From the NCBI RefSeq assembly GCF_014653785.1, contig NZ_BNAS01000009.1, positions 87,861 through 151,860 on the forward strand: a DNA stretch of 64,000 nt, in the 5' to 3' direction. A model generated the notes under the pieces. The model saw only the letters and a list, made by a program, of their open reading frames with translations, did not search any database and was not told the origin of the DNA. The DNA is from Promicromonospora soli (lineage in GTDB: Bacteria > Actinomycetota > Actinomycetes > Actinomycetales > Cellulomonadaceae). Shown here piece after piece: positions 42,556-52,233 of this stretch. Each line of letters begins with the position of its first letter. The first letter of the stretch is position 1. Position numbers and translations under genes: made by a program.

Positions 42556-45081
42556 CTACGTGTGGTGACGGCGCCCGAGGGTGGCGCCCTCGACGTCGAC
42601 GTCGGGCAGGATCCTGTCGAGCCACTTCGGCAGCCACCAGGCGCTCCTGCCGAGCAGGTGCATGAGCGCCGGCATGAGCAGCATCCGGACCACGAACGCG
42701 TCCGCGAGCACACCGAACGCCAGGCCGAAGCCGACCGACCGGATCATGGCGGAGTCGGCGAACACGAAGCCGCCGAACACGGAGACCATGATGAGCCCGG
42801 CGGCGATCACCACGGACCGGCCGGCGCGGAAGCCCCGGGCGACCGCGAGGCGCGCCGGGTCTCCGTGGACGTAGGCCTCGCGCATGCCGGTGGCGAGGAA
42901 CAGCTGGTAGTCCATGGCGAGTCCGAACAGGATGCCCACCAGGATGATCGGCAGGAAGCTGAGGATCGGGCCGGTGCCGTCCAGCCCGATGAGGCTCGCG
43001 CCGAACCCCTGCTGGAACACCGCGGTGATCGCGCCGTACGTCGCCAGGAGCGACAGCACGAACCCGCCGGTCGCGATGACCGGCACCAGGATCGAGCGGA
43101 ACACGAGCACGAGGATGAGCAGCGACAGACCGACGACGACCACCAGGTACAGCGGTAGCACATCGTTCAGGCTCTCCGAGATGTCGATGTTGATGGCGGC
43201 CTGGCCGGCGACGCCGAGCGTCAGGTCGCCGTCGACGGGCGGCAGGTCACGCAGGGCGCGCACGAGCAGTTCGGTGGACTCGCTGTTGGGGCCGTCGGCG
43301 GGTACCACCTGGAAGGCGGCCAGGCGGCCGTCGTCGGAGACGGCGATCGGTGCGACCGCCGTGACGCCGTCGACGTCGGACAGGACGCGGGCCACGGCGA
43401 GCTGCGCTCCCCTCTCCCCGGCCTCGTCCAGGCCGGCGGGCAGGTTCACGGCGACCAGCAGCGGGGCGTTGCTGCCGGTGCCGAACGCGTCCTCGGAGAT
43501 GGTGTAGGCGCGCTCCCCCTGTGAGCCGGCGGGCTCCGAGGAGCCGTCGGGCAGACCGAGTCGCATCGACTGCGCGGGGAGCGCCAGCGCCAGCAGGGCG
43601 GCGGCGCTGACCAGCACCGTGACCACCGCGCGGACGGTGGACATCGGCTTGACGTCCGCGACGGCGTCGTCGTTGTCGCTGTCGTTGTCGGCCGTCTTTG
43701 CCCGGTCCCTGCGGCTGACGACCCGCTCCCCGAGCAGCCCCAGCAGGGCCGGCGTGAGGGTGATCGCGACGAGCACCGCGATGGCCACACAGGCGGCGCC
43801 CACTGTGCCCATGAGGCCGAGGAAGGGGATGCCGGTGATGTTCAGGGCCAGCAGCGCGACGATCACGGTGCTGCCCGCGAACACGACTGCCGTGCCGGAC
43901 GTGCCGTTCGCCAGCCCGATCGAATCGTGCACCGTCATCCCGCGCAGCAGCTGCTTGCGGTGCCGGTTGAGGATGAACAGCGAGTAGTCGATGCCGACCG
44001 CGAGGCCCAGCATGAGGCCGAGCACCGGCGTCACCGACGCCATCTCCACCACGCCCGAGAAGGACAGCGCGCCGAGCGCGCCGATGACCACGCCGGTCAG
44101 CGCGGTGACGATGGGGATGCCCGCGCCGAGCACAGTACCGAGCATGACGAGCAGCACCACGGCCGCGAACAGGAGCCCCGTGACCTCGCCCGGCCCCACG
44201 AGGCTCGGCACGCCCTGGGAGATGTCCGACGACGCGGCCGCCTCGACGCCGTCGATCGGCTCGGCGGTGAAGTGGTCCACGACTGCCTGCTTGGACTCGT
44301 CCTGCAGCTCGAGGCGGGGCACGTCGAAGGCGACGTTCACCCGAGCGGTCGAGCCGTCCTCGGAGACCAGGCGGATGTTCTCGGCAAGGTGCAGCAGCTC
44401 TGCGCCCTCGTCGAGCTGCGCCGCCTTCTCCTGCAGCGTGGCGCGACCCTCGTCGATCTCGGTCTGGCCCTCCTCGGCACCTTCGGCGTCGAGCTGAGCC
44501 TGCTGAGCATCGAGCTGCGCCTGCTGGGCGTCCAGCTCGTCGGTCGGTAACCCTGCGGCCTCGGCCTGTTCGCGTGCGGCGTCGAGCTGTGCCTGGCCGG
44601 CGTCCAGCTCCGCCTGGCCCGCGTCGAGCCGGGCGGAGCCCGCGTCCAGCTTCTCCTGGCCGGCCCGCAGCTCCGCGCGGGCGTCGTCGAGCTGCGCCTG
44701 CCCGTCCTCGATGTCCTGGGCCCGTGCGGCGCGTTCCTTCTCGGCCTCGAAAGGGTCGTTCACGGCGGAGACGTCGGGCAGGTCGCCCGCGTCGTCGACC
44801 AGCTCGCTGATCCGCGCCTGCTGCGAGGCCGTGAGCGGTGAGCCGTCCTGCGTGCGGTACACGATCGTGCCCGAGGCCCCGGCGAGGTCGGGCAGACCGT
44901 CCGCGAGCTCCTCGACCACCTCAGAGGATGGGAGGCCCGGGATGTCGAAACTCGTGGCGAGCGTCCCCGCCCAGGTGGCGAATGCGCCGCCGGTGAGAGC
45001 GAGCACCAGCACCCAGGAGCCGATCACCACCCATGCGCGCCGTGCGGCGCTCTTGCCCAGTTTGTACAGGAACTCAGCCAT
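42556..45081 (-). CDS. MMPL-family (RND superfamily) membrane transporter
   Basis: An 841-residue MMPL/YdfJ-type exporter with 12 predicted helices in two halves. Each half has the family's sterol-sensing-like pattern (ex. GLMLGLAVGIDYSLFILNRHRKQL, GILFGLAMDYQLFLATGMREAYVHG). The first large external loop (about residues 127-230) is a repetitive, Ala/Gln/Asp-rich coiled coil with LDAGQAE-like heptads. AAGGAG precedes the ATG at 45081; the longer frame upstream runs antisense through the TetR gene. Substrates of such proteins include lipids and hydrophobic drugs. It is divergent from and probably repressed by the adjacent TetR protein. Confidence 0.92.
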   Translation of the reverse strand: MAEFLYKLGKSAARRAWVVIGSWVLVLALTGGAFATWAGTLATSFDIPGLPSSEVVEELADGLPDLAGASGTIVYRTQDGSPLTASQQARISELVDDAGDLPDVSAVNDPFEAEKERAARAQDIEDGQAQLDDARAELRAGQEKLDAGSARLDAGQAELDAGQAQLDAAREQAEAAGLPTDELDAQQAQLDAQQAQLDAEGAEEGQTEIDEGRATLQEKAAQLDEGAELLHLAENIRLVSEDGSTARVNVAFDVPRLELQDESKQAVVDHFTAEPIDGVEAAASSDISQGVPSLVGPGEVTGLLFAAVVLLVMLGTVLGAGIPIVTALTGVVIGALGALSFSGVVEMASVTPVLGLMLGLAVGIDYSLFILNRHRKQLLRGMTVHDSIGLANGTSGTAVVFAGSTVIVALLALNITGIPFLGLMGTVGAACVAIAVLVAITLTPALLGLLGERVVSRRDRAKTADNDSDNDDAVADVKPMSTVRAVVTVLVSAAALLALALPAQSMRLGLPDGSSEPAGSQGERAYTISEDAFGTGSNAPLLVAVNLPAGLDEAGERGAQLAVARVLSDVDGVTAVAPIAVSDDGRLAAFQVVPADGPNSESTELLVRALRDLPPVDGDLTLGVAGQAAINIDISESLNDVLPLYLVVVVGLSLLILVLVFRSILVPVIATGGFVLSLLATYGAITAVFQQGFGASLIGLDGTGPILSFLPIILVGILFGLAMDYQLFLATGMREAYVHGDPARLAVARGFRAGRSVVIAAGLIMVSVFGGFVFADSAMIRSVGFGLAFGVLADAFVVRMLLMPALMHLLGRSAWWLPKWLDRILPDVDVEGATLGRRHHT

Positions 45082-45124
45082 CGTCGTTCTCCTTGGGTTC
45101 TCGGTGGCGATGCGGCAATCATAT

Positions 45125-45138
45125 ACGCAACGTTGCGT
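45125..45138. promoter_or_regulatory. TetR operator: perfect 14-bp palindrome
   Basis: ACGCAACGTTGCGT is self-complementary over all 14 bases. Its right half supplies TTGCGT, the probable -35 of the TetR promoter. On the other strand it falls in the 17-bp spacer between TTAGCG (45146-45141) and TATGAT (45123-45118), a plausible MMPL promoter. One bound dimer would therefore block both promoters. Confidence 0.8.
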
Positions 45139-45160
45139 CTCGCTAATAGTTCCGTAGGAT
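45133..45160 (+). promoter_or_regulatory. TetR gene promoter, leaderless type
   Basis: -35 TTGCGT (45133-45138), 16-bp spacer, -10 TAGGAT (45155-45160), then six bases to the ATG at 45167. No ribosome site is present, so the mRNA is probably leaderless. The -35 overlaps the palindromic operator. Confidence 0.65.
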
Positions 45161-45166
45161 CGTCCC

Positions 45167-45733
45167 ATGGCGGAGCGTCGACGTGGAGCAGCCCGGAGCG
45201 AGTCCGCGCGCATCGCGGTGCTGGAAACTACTGCCGCGCTGTTCGCGGAACGCGGGTACGACCACCTCACCATCGAGGGCATCGCCGCCGAGGCCGGCGT
45301 CGCCAAGCAGACGATCTACCGGTGGTGGAAGTCCAAGAGCGAGCTCGTGGCCGAGTGCCTGTTCGAGGGCCGCCTGCTGCCCGTCGATCTCGTCCCACCC
45401 GACAGCGGTGACATCCGGAACGACCTGACCACCTGGCTCGACGCCCTGTTCCGGTTCACCGACGCACCGGAGAACGGCGGGCTGGTGCGGTCCCTCGTCA
45501 TCGTCGCCGCCGAGAACGAGTCAGTCGGTCGCCAGCTCGACGCGTCGCTCGGCGTGTCAACCCTGCTCACCACGCGGCTGGGCGCCGCCACCAAGGCGGG
45601 CGACCTGCCCGCGGGCACTCCGCTCAAGGAAGTGGTCGACACCTTGATCGGCGCGGTCCTCGTGCACGTGCTCCAGCGCACGCCCGCCGCGCCGGGCGCC
45701 GCAAAGCGACTGGTGAGCCTGCTGCTGCCCTGA
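45167..45733 (+). CDS. TetR-family repressor
   Basis: A 188-residue TetR protein. The DNA-binding domain (about residues 14-60) has LFAERGYDHLTIEGIAAEAGVAKQTIYRWW, the typical helix-turn-helix. The C-terminal ligand/dimer domain is all-helical. The start is fixed by a TAGGAT -10 box six bases upstream. It is divergent from the MMPL transporter with a perfect palindrome between them, the standard layout for autorepression and drug- or lipid-induced export. Confidence 0.92.
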   Translation: MAERRRGAARSESARIAVLETTAALFAERGYDHLTIEGIAAEAGVAKQTIYRWWKSKSELVAECLFEGRLLPVDLVPPDSGDIRNDLTTWLDALFRFTDAPENGGLVRSLVIVAAENESVGRQLDASLGVSTLLTTRLGAATKAGDLPAGTPLKEVVDTLIGAVLVHVLQRTPAAPGAAKRLVSLLLP

Positions 45734-45788
45734 GCTTCTGGCCGGCCTGGTCATAGCGCTTCTCAGGTCTGCTCAGTGACGGGCACCG

Positions 45789-46049
45789 TCAGGCGGCTCC
45801 CTTGCGACGGCCGGCCAGCCCCTCCGCCGCGCCGATCAGCAGGACGGCCGCGATCACCGCCACGATGAAGCCCACGACGTTCAGCTCGAATATGTCCCCG
45901 GTGCCGAGCAGATTGGCGACGACGCCGCCGATCACCGACCCGGCCAGCCCGAGCAGGAGCGTGGCGAGCAGTCCAAGGTTCTGCTTGCCTGGCCTGATGA
46001 GCCGCGCCAGAGCGCCGATGACCAGACCTGCGACGATGAACCCGATCAT
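45789..46049 (-). CDS. GlsB/YeaQ/YmgE-family stress-response membrane protein
   Basis: An 86-residue membrane protein with three hydrophobic helices and the family pattern IGFIVAGLVIGALARLIRPGKQNLG, then a Gly-rich helix LGLAGSVIGGVVANLLG. These transglycosylase-associated proteins are stress-induced in many bacteria with unknown mechanism. GGAGG lies about ten bases before the ATG at 46049. It stands alone, downstream of decayed sequence. Confidence 0.9.
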   Translation of the reverse strand: MIGFIVAGLVIGALARLIRPGKQNLGLLATLLLGLAGSVIGGVVANLLGTGDIFELNVVGFIVAVIAAVLLIGAAEGLAGRRKGAA

Positions 46050-46582
46050 GGGAATCAGTCCTCCATTCGTCAGCCGTAGGACAAGCCACGCTTCCAGAAC
46101 CGGCCGCCACTCACCACCCCGGACGGGTCCGGCGTCAGGCGCGGGTCTTCTGCACGTTGCTGATGGCGCCGGAGGTCTCCAGGACGGCCCACTTGATCAC
46201 CGGTCAGTCGGCGTGGGCGGCGTCGAAAGCGGTCTGGTTCTTGTGGATGTCCTCGTGGTGGGTGCCGGCCCAGTCGATCAGGGACACCACGCCGTCCTGC
46301 TCCGCATCCGGGGCCGGGTCCACGACGCGGTGCCCACCGTCATCCGGGGCACCGAGACATTCGCCCGCTTCGTCGAGGGCTCGCCGGGTCCGGCGAAGAT
46401 CACGGGCCTCTCCGCCGATCGCAAGCCCAGGCCCGAGGAACTGCACCGCCGCACAGAAGGCCCACCTGGTCAGGTTCCGCCCGTGGGCACCATGCCCGAG
46501 CGGCGGCGCCCCGACGTGCTGCGGCCGACCGCAGCACGTCCGGGCGCCGTGGGCTCTCCACCACCTCACCCGCCTGCCGCGG
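46050..46582. other. 533-bp stretch without an intact gene; decayed coding sequence
   Basis: No complete gene is seen between the GlsB-like and fucosidase genes. Two short segments keep coding-like third-position G/C bias on opposite strands: minus 46310-46135, with an internal TGA, and plus about 46310-46450 (VIRGTETFARFVEG, then ADRKPRPEELHRR). Neither has a start and ribosome site. The stretch reads as a junction of gene remnants. Confidence 0.5.
46135..46310 (-). pseudogene. Gene remnant with in-frame stop
   Basis: The minus-strand frame reads DGVVSLIDWAGTHHEDIHKN and continues to a TGA at 46206-46204, then in the same phase PVIKWAVLETSGAISNVQK to a second TGA at 46137-46135. Codon third positions stay G/C-rich across the first stop, suggesting a recent nonsense change in a once-coding C-terminus. 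The family is not recognised. Confidence 0.4.
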
Positions 46583-48640
46583 TCAGCCCACTGCGTCGAA
46601 CGTCCACAGCAGGTTGTCGTTGTGGAGCCAGGTCCACTGCTTGGTCACGGAACCCGAGGGGACCGGTCCGCCACCGTCGAGGACCAGCCCCGTGGTGCGG
46701 TTGCCGATCGAGTACCGGCCGCCGCCACGGTTGGTGATCCTCCACTGCTGGTTGGTGCCGCCGTTCCAGGCCGCCTGCCGGACCGGGTCGCCCGTGGTGG
46801 TGGAACCCCAGCCGTCGGCGACCATGCCGTTGGTGCGGTTGACGAGCCTGTAGTAGTCGTTGCCGAGGTCGATCGCCTGCCACTGCAGGTTGGTGCTGGT
46901 GACTGGAGTCCACTGCTTGAGGTTCGAGCCGCTGGCGACATTGCCGCCGCTGTCGAGGGCCAGGCGATCCGTGACGTTGATCAGGCGGAAGTAGGCGGCA
47001 GGGTTGAACGTCACCTTCAGCGATCTGATGGCGTCGTTGTTGCCGGTCGGGCGAAGGTCGGAGTTGTCCGCGGTGAACGTCCAGGCTGTGCCGGTGAAGT
47101 TGTCACCGGAGTAGCCCGTCAGCTGGTAGCCGCCGGGCACCAGCATCGAGGAGATGCCGGCGGGCGCCACGCCGGCGGCCGACAGCTGGGAGGACGTGTA
47201 GCTGCCCAGGGGCAGTTGGGCGCTGGATCCCGAATAGGCGACATCCTGGAACACCGTCACGGACGTCTTGGGCGCGGGCATCCCGTTGACCTCGACGCAG
47301 ACCACCGGCACGCTGGAGGCGGGCGCGGTGGCCGGCACGGTGACGTTGATGTACTTGCCGCTGGCGGTGTAGCTGAGCGAGGCCGAGGGGTTGTTCATGA
47401 GGTAGACGCGACTGATCGCGTTGTCGATCGCCGGGATCTGGAGCACGCCGTTCGTGGGCCAGGTGAAGACGTGGGCGAAGAGCTTGCCTTCCCTCTTGGT
47501 GATCCTGCCCCAGCCCGGCTCGGTGGCGAACGGGCTGCCGCTCGTGCCGTGAACGCTGTCGCTGTACGTCGACATCCAGGAGGCCAGGCCGTTGAGGATG
47601 GTCACGGATCCGTTGGTGACCGAGCCGTCGCCCTTGGGGCCGATGTTCAGCAGCAGGTTGCCGTCCCGGGAGACTACCGTGACGAGTTCCTGCACGACGT
47701 CCTTGACGGACCGGTAGGAGTTCTCGCTCCCGGCGTTGTATCCCCAGGCGCCGTTCATGGTGGAGCACCGCTCCCACTGCCGGTTCATCGGCGCGGCGGG
47801 CACACCGAACTCCGCGACTGTGTAGTCGCCGAGCTCGAGGTCACGCTTGACCCGTTCGTTGACGATGAGGCCGGGCTTGCGGGCGATCAGCCAGTTGTAG
47901 AGGTCGGCGCCGTCCGACTTCAGCCACCAGTCCTCCAGTGTGGGGCTGCTGGGTTCGGCGAACCAGTCACCGTCAAACCACAGCAGTGCCGGGTCGTAGC
48001 GGTCCAGCAGCTCCTGCAGCTGGGCCTTCATGTCAGCGATGTAGGCGGTGCGGGCGGCCTGTGAGGCCATCGTGGTGAGGCCGCTCTCGTGGCGGTCGGT
48101 CTGAGAGGGGTGGTTCCAGTCGAGGATCGAGTAGTACAGGCAGAACTTGATGCCACGGCTCTCGCACTCGGTCTTGAGCGACCCCAGCGGGTCGCCCTGG
48201 TAGCCGGAGTAGTCGCGGAGGTTGTACTGCTGGGTGCCGGTGGTGTCCGTGAAGCTAGCGACGTTCGAGTCCCACATCGCGAAGCCCTCGTGATGCCTGG
48301 CGGTGATCACGAGGTACTTCATGCCGGCGTTCTTGGCGAGTTCGGCGATGGTGGCGGCGTTGAACGCGGTGGGGTTGAAGGGCTTGCTGACCTGGGTCTG
48401 GTAGTCGGCCTTGCTCCAGCCGCTGTCGAACGCCCACTCGCCCTGGCCAAGGTGGGAGTAGGACCCGAAGTGGATGAACATCCCGAACCGGGCCTGGTAC
48501 CACCAGTCCATCTTGGAGGGGACGGTGTACGCCTCGGCGGTGGCGGACCACATGACCTGCGGCAGGCCGAACGTCACGGCACCGCCGGCCAGGGCGGCGG
48601 CCTTCATGAGAGAGCGTCTGGTGAGGGGAGCGGACGACAT
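46583..48640 (-). CDS. Tat-exported alpha-L-fucosidase (GH29) with crystallin-like and ricin-B domains
   Basis: A 685-residue secreted enzyme. The twin-arginine signal is LTRRSLMKAAALAGG (Arg8-Arg9). The GH29 barrel (about 40-400) has MFIHFGSYSHLGQGEWAF, YLVITARHHEGFAMWDS and the nucleophile Asp223 in LLWFDGDW. A beta/gamma-crystallin-like domain follows (about 480-555, VFQDVAYSGSSAQLPLGSYT). The end is a ricin-B/CBM13 lectin with repeated Gln-x-Trp (NLQWQAI, TNQQWRI). AAGGAG precedes ATG 48640. It should release fucose from glycans while holding carbohydrate. No transporter or fucose catabolic gene is adjacent, and flanks are decayed, which hints at acquisition by transfer. Confidence 0.9.
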   Translation of the reverse strand: MSSAPLTRRSLMKAAALAGGAVTFGLPQVMWSATAEAYTVPSKMDWWYQARFGMFIHFGSYSHLGQGEWAFDSGWSKADYQTQVSKPFNPTAFNAATIAELAKNAGMKYLVITARHHEGFAMWDSNVASFTDTTGTQQYNLRDYSGYQGDPLGSLKTECESRGIKFCLYYSILDWNHPSQTDRHESGLTTMASQAARTAYIADMKAQLQELLDRYDPALLWFDGDWFAEPSSPTLEDWWLKSDGADLYNWLIARKPGLIVNERVKRDLELGDYTVAEFGVPAAPMNRQWERCSTMNGAWGYNAGSENSYRSVKDVVQELVTVVSRDGNLLLNIGPKGDGSVTNGSVTILNGLASWMSTYSDSVHGTSGSPFATEPGWGRITKREGKLFAHVFTWPTNGVLQIPAIDNAISRVYLMNNPSASLSYTASGKYINVTVPATAPASSVPVVCVEVNGMPAPKTSVTVFQDVAYSGSSAQLPLGSYTSSQLSAAGVAPAGISSMLVPGGYQLTGYSGDNFTGTAWTFTADNSDLRPTGNNDAIRSLKVTFNPAAYFRLINVTDRLALDSGGNVASGSNLKQWTPVTSTNLQWQAIDLGNDYYRLVNRTNGMVADGWGSTTTGDPVRQAAWNGGTNQQWRITNRGGGRYSIGNRTTGLVLDGGGPVPSGSVTKQWTWLHNDNLLWTFDAVG

Positions 48641-49153
48641 TGTGCGACTCCTTGAGAGGTAGGAAAAACGAAGGGCGGAAGCTTTCCGTTCGCGAAACGC
48701 CACGGACGGCGAGGGAGCGCGGATCGGGCGGGAAGGGCCAGCCATTCCCGCCAAACATCGGATGTATTGTTGACTGAGATCGCCCCATTTGTCCAGAGCA
48801 GGGCGATGATCTCGGCAAACTCCTGGTCGCTCATCGGGTCCAGTCCATCAGGACATCAGATGTATGTCCGGGCCTGGTGAGTGAGTGCAGGAGTAGTGGC
48901 TCCACGGCGCGGCCATCCGGCCACGCCATATCGGTGGCCACCGGACCTGGCCGTCGAGGCAGGCGCCACCAGCGTCCTCGACGCACCTGTGGCCGGACAC
49001 GGAAGAGTCCACGGGTGCCGCCACCGGGAAGGTGCTTGCGGCTCGCGTGGACTCCTCGTGGACTACCGGCGCTCGGAAGCGCTCTAAGGCCCGGGATCTA
49101 GCCGGTCAGGGCCAGATGTCGTAATAGAACTCGAAGTCGTATCAGCCGGATCC
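48641..49153. other. 513-bp intergenic stretch with fucosidase promoter region and a possible gene fragment
   Basis: No intact gene. It holds two ACATCnGATGT palindromes (48755 and 48853) upstream of the fucosidase gene. On the plus strand at about 48940-49087 one frame keeps G/C third positions and reads AVEAGATSVLDAPVAGHG, resembling the DAPVSG motif of 3-hydroxyisobutyrate dehydrogenases, but the following residues do not fit. It may be a decayed fragment. Confidence 0.4.
48755..48865. promoter_or_regulatory. Pair of 11-bp palindromes, candidate fucosidase operators
   Basis: ACATCGGATGT (48755-48765) and ACATCAGATGT (48853-48863) are identical apart from the central base, and both continue AT. 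They lie 115 and 213 bp upstream of the fucosidase start, 98 bp apart. Short odd-length palindromes of this form are typical of GntR/FadR-type regulator sites; no such regulator is in the window. Confidence 0.55.
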
Positions 49154-49531
49154 TCAGACGTTGAACCCGAGCATCCGCAGCTGCTCCTTGCCGTCGTCCG
49201 TGATCTTCTCCGGACCCCACGGCGGCATCCAGACCCAGTTCACGCGGAACCCGTCCACGATGCCCTCGAGCGCCTGCGCGCTCTGGTCCTCGATCACGTC
49301 CGTCAGCGGGCAGGCCGCCGACGTCAGCGTCATGTCGATCGTCGCGTGGTTGTTCTGGTCCACCTGGATGCCGTAGATCAGGCCCAGGTCCACGACGTTG
49401 ATGCCCAGCTCGGGGTCGATCACGTCGCGCATCGCCTCTTCGACGTCCACCACTGTGGTGGGCGACGGGCCCACTCCCTCAGCGGGAGCGGCCGGTGCAT
49501 CCTGCCCGACGTCGGTGCTCGCCTCAGTCAT
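49154..49531 (-). CDS. sufT: SufT/MIP18-family Fe-S cluster assembly factor
   Basis: A 125-residue DUF59 protein with DPELGINVVDLGLIYGI and Cys74 in the conserved SAACPLTD loop. SufT helps Fe-S cluster delivery or maturation. The N-terminal about 25 residues are Ala/Pro-rich and variable. It is the last gene of the suf operon, starting ten bases after the sufU stop. The start at 49531 (MTEASTD) has GGAGAG upstream. Confidence 0.9.
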   Translation of the reverse strand: MTEASTDVGQDAPAAPAEGVGPSPTTVVDVEEAMRDVIDPELGINVVDLGLIYGIQVDQNNHATIDMTLTSAACPLTDVIEDQSAQALEGIVDGFRVNWVWMPPWGPEKITDDGKEQLRMLGFNV

Positions 49532-49541
49532 CGGTCTCTCC

Positions 49542-50024
49542 TCAGCTCGTTGCCAGCGCGCCACTGCGCGCCAGCGAGTCCTTGAGCGCCGCCCAGCCGA
49601 GCAGCGCGCACTTGATCCGGGCGGGGTACTGCGACACGCCGGTGAAGGCGGTCGCGTCGCCGAGGGCGTCCTCTGCGTCGTCGTCGCCCAGGCCCTTGCC
49701 GCGGGACGACATCAGGTCGTGGAACAGCCGGTCGAGCCGCGCCACCTCGGCCAGCGGTGCGCCCTCCACCAACGTGGTCATGACCGACACCGACGCCTGG
49801 GAGATGGAGCATCCCTGCCCCTCCCACGAGACGCCCGCCACCGAGCCCTCCGGGGTGACGTCGACCCGGAGGGTCACCTCGTCACCGCACGTCGGGTTCA
49901 CCTGGTGCGACTCCCCCGCGAGGTGCCCCTGGTCCGCCGACGGAAGGTCGACGAGCCCACGGCCCACCGGGTGCTTCGCGTGGTCCAGGATCACCTGCTG
50001 GTACATCTGCTCGAGCGTGCTCAC
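49542..50024 (-). CDS. sufU: SufU zinc-dependent sulfurtransferase/scaffold protein
   Basis: A 160-residue SufU protein. The zinc/active-site residues Cys46, Asp48 (NPTCGDE), Cys72 (GQGCSIS) and Cys139 (RIKCALLGW) are all present, together with the SufU-specific insertion around residues 107-125 that separates it from IscU. SufU accepts sulfur from SufS for the SufBCD scaffold. It lies 30 bases downstream of sufS. Confidence 0.93.
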   Translation of the reverse strand: MSTLEQMYQQVILDHAKHPVGRGLVDLPSADQGHLAGESHQVNPTCGDEVTLRVDVTPEGSVAGVSWEGQGCSISQASVSVMTTLVEGAPLAEVARLDRLFHDLMSSRGKGLGDDDAEDALGDATAFTGVSQYPARIKCALLGWAALKDSLARSGALATS

Positions 50025-50054
50025 GCCGCTGCCTCTCTCGGTCTCACTGAAGTC

Positions 50055-51416
<1,362 letters not shown>

Positions 51417-52187
51417 TCAGGCCGAGACCGTCGTGTTCGCGCCGACGTACTTGTCGTAGCCCTCTTCCTCGAGGCGGTCGGCCAGCTCGCGGCCACCCTC
51501 CTCCGCGATCTTGCCGTCCACGAAGACGTGCACGAAGTCGGGCTTGATGTAGCGCAGGATGCGCGTGTAGTGCGTGATGAGCAGGATCCCGATGTCGGTG
51601 TTCTCCTTGGCCCGGTTCACGCCCTCGGACACGATGCGCAGCGCGTCGACGTCGAGGCCGGAGTCGGTCTCGTCGAGGATCGCGAAGCGCGGCTTGAAGA
51701 GCTCCATCTGGAGGATCTCGTGGCGCTTCTTCTCGCCGCCGGAGAAGCCCTCGTTCACCGAACGCTCGGCGAAGGCCGGGTCCATGCGGAGGTTCTCCAT
51801 CGCGCCCCTGACCTCCTTGCCCCAGGTACGCAGGGCGGGGGCGGTGCCGTCGAGGGCGGTCTTGGCGGTACGCAGGAAGTTCGCGACCGACACGCCCGCA
51901 ACCTCGACCGGGTACTGCATGGCGAGGAACAGACCGGCGCGGGCACGCTGGTCGACTGTCATCTCCAGCAGGTTCTCGCCGTCGAGCGTGACGGTGCCCG
52001 AGGTGACCGTGTACTTGGGGTGGCCGGCGAGCGCCGACGCAAGGGTGGACTTGCCCGAGCCGTTGGGGCCCATGATCGCGTGGGTCTCACCGCTGGCGAT
52101 GGTCAGGTCGACCCCGCGCAGGATCGGCTTGGGGCCTTCCTTGGTCTCGACGCTGACGTGCAGGTCGCGGATCTCGAGGGTGGGCAT
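51417..52187 (-). CDS. sufC: SufC ATPase of the SufBCD complex
   Basis: A 256-residue ABC-type ATPase with Walker A GPNGSGKST, signature FSGGEKKR and Walker B FAILDETDSGLD, all diagnostic of SufC. It is soluble and drives the SufB-SufD scaffold during Fe-S cluster assembly. GGAG precedes the ATG at 52187. It lies 46 bases after the Rieske-type ferredoxin. Confidence 0.95.
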   Translation of the reverse strand: MPTLEIRDLHVSVETKEGPKPILRGVDLTIASGETHAIMGPNGSGKSTLASALAGHPKYTVTSGTVTLDGENLLEMTVDQRARAGLFLAMQYPVEVAGVSVANFLRTAKTALDGTAPALRTWGKEVRGAMENLRMDPAFAERSVNEGFSGGEKKRHEILQMELFKPRFAILDETDSGLDVDALRIVSEGVNRAKENTDIGILLITHYTRILRYIKPDFVHVFVDGKIAEEGGRELADRLEEEGYDKYVGANTTVSA

Positions 52188-52233
52188 ATCGGTTGCTCCA
52201 GGGTTAGCTTGCGAAGTCAGTGGTTCAGATGGT

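Noticed and set aside
44478..44710. CRISPR array in the repetitive stretch of the MMPL gene
   Set aside because: The repeats are in-frame coding heptads of about 21 bp without spacers, and no cas genes are present in the window.
46135..46206. DUF421 C-terminus in the segment reading WAVLETSG
   Set aside because: The resemblance to AVLE-type C-termini is too short to assign a family.
48604..48834. 76-residue minus-strand open frame over the fucosidase start region
   Set aside because: It overlaps the fucosidase signal sequence in another phase, has no ribosome site, and its codon third positions are not G/C-biased.
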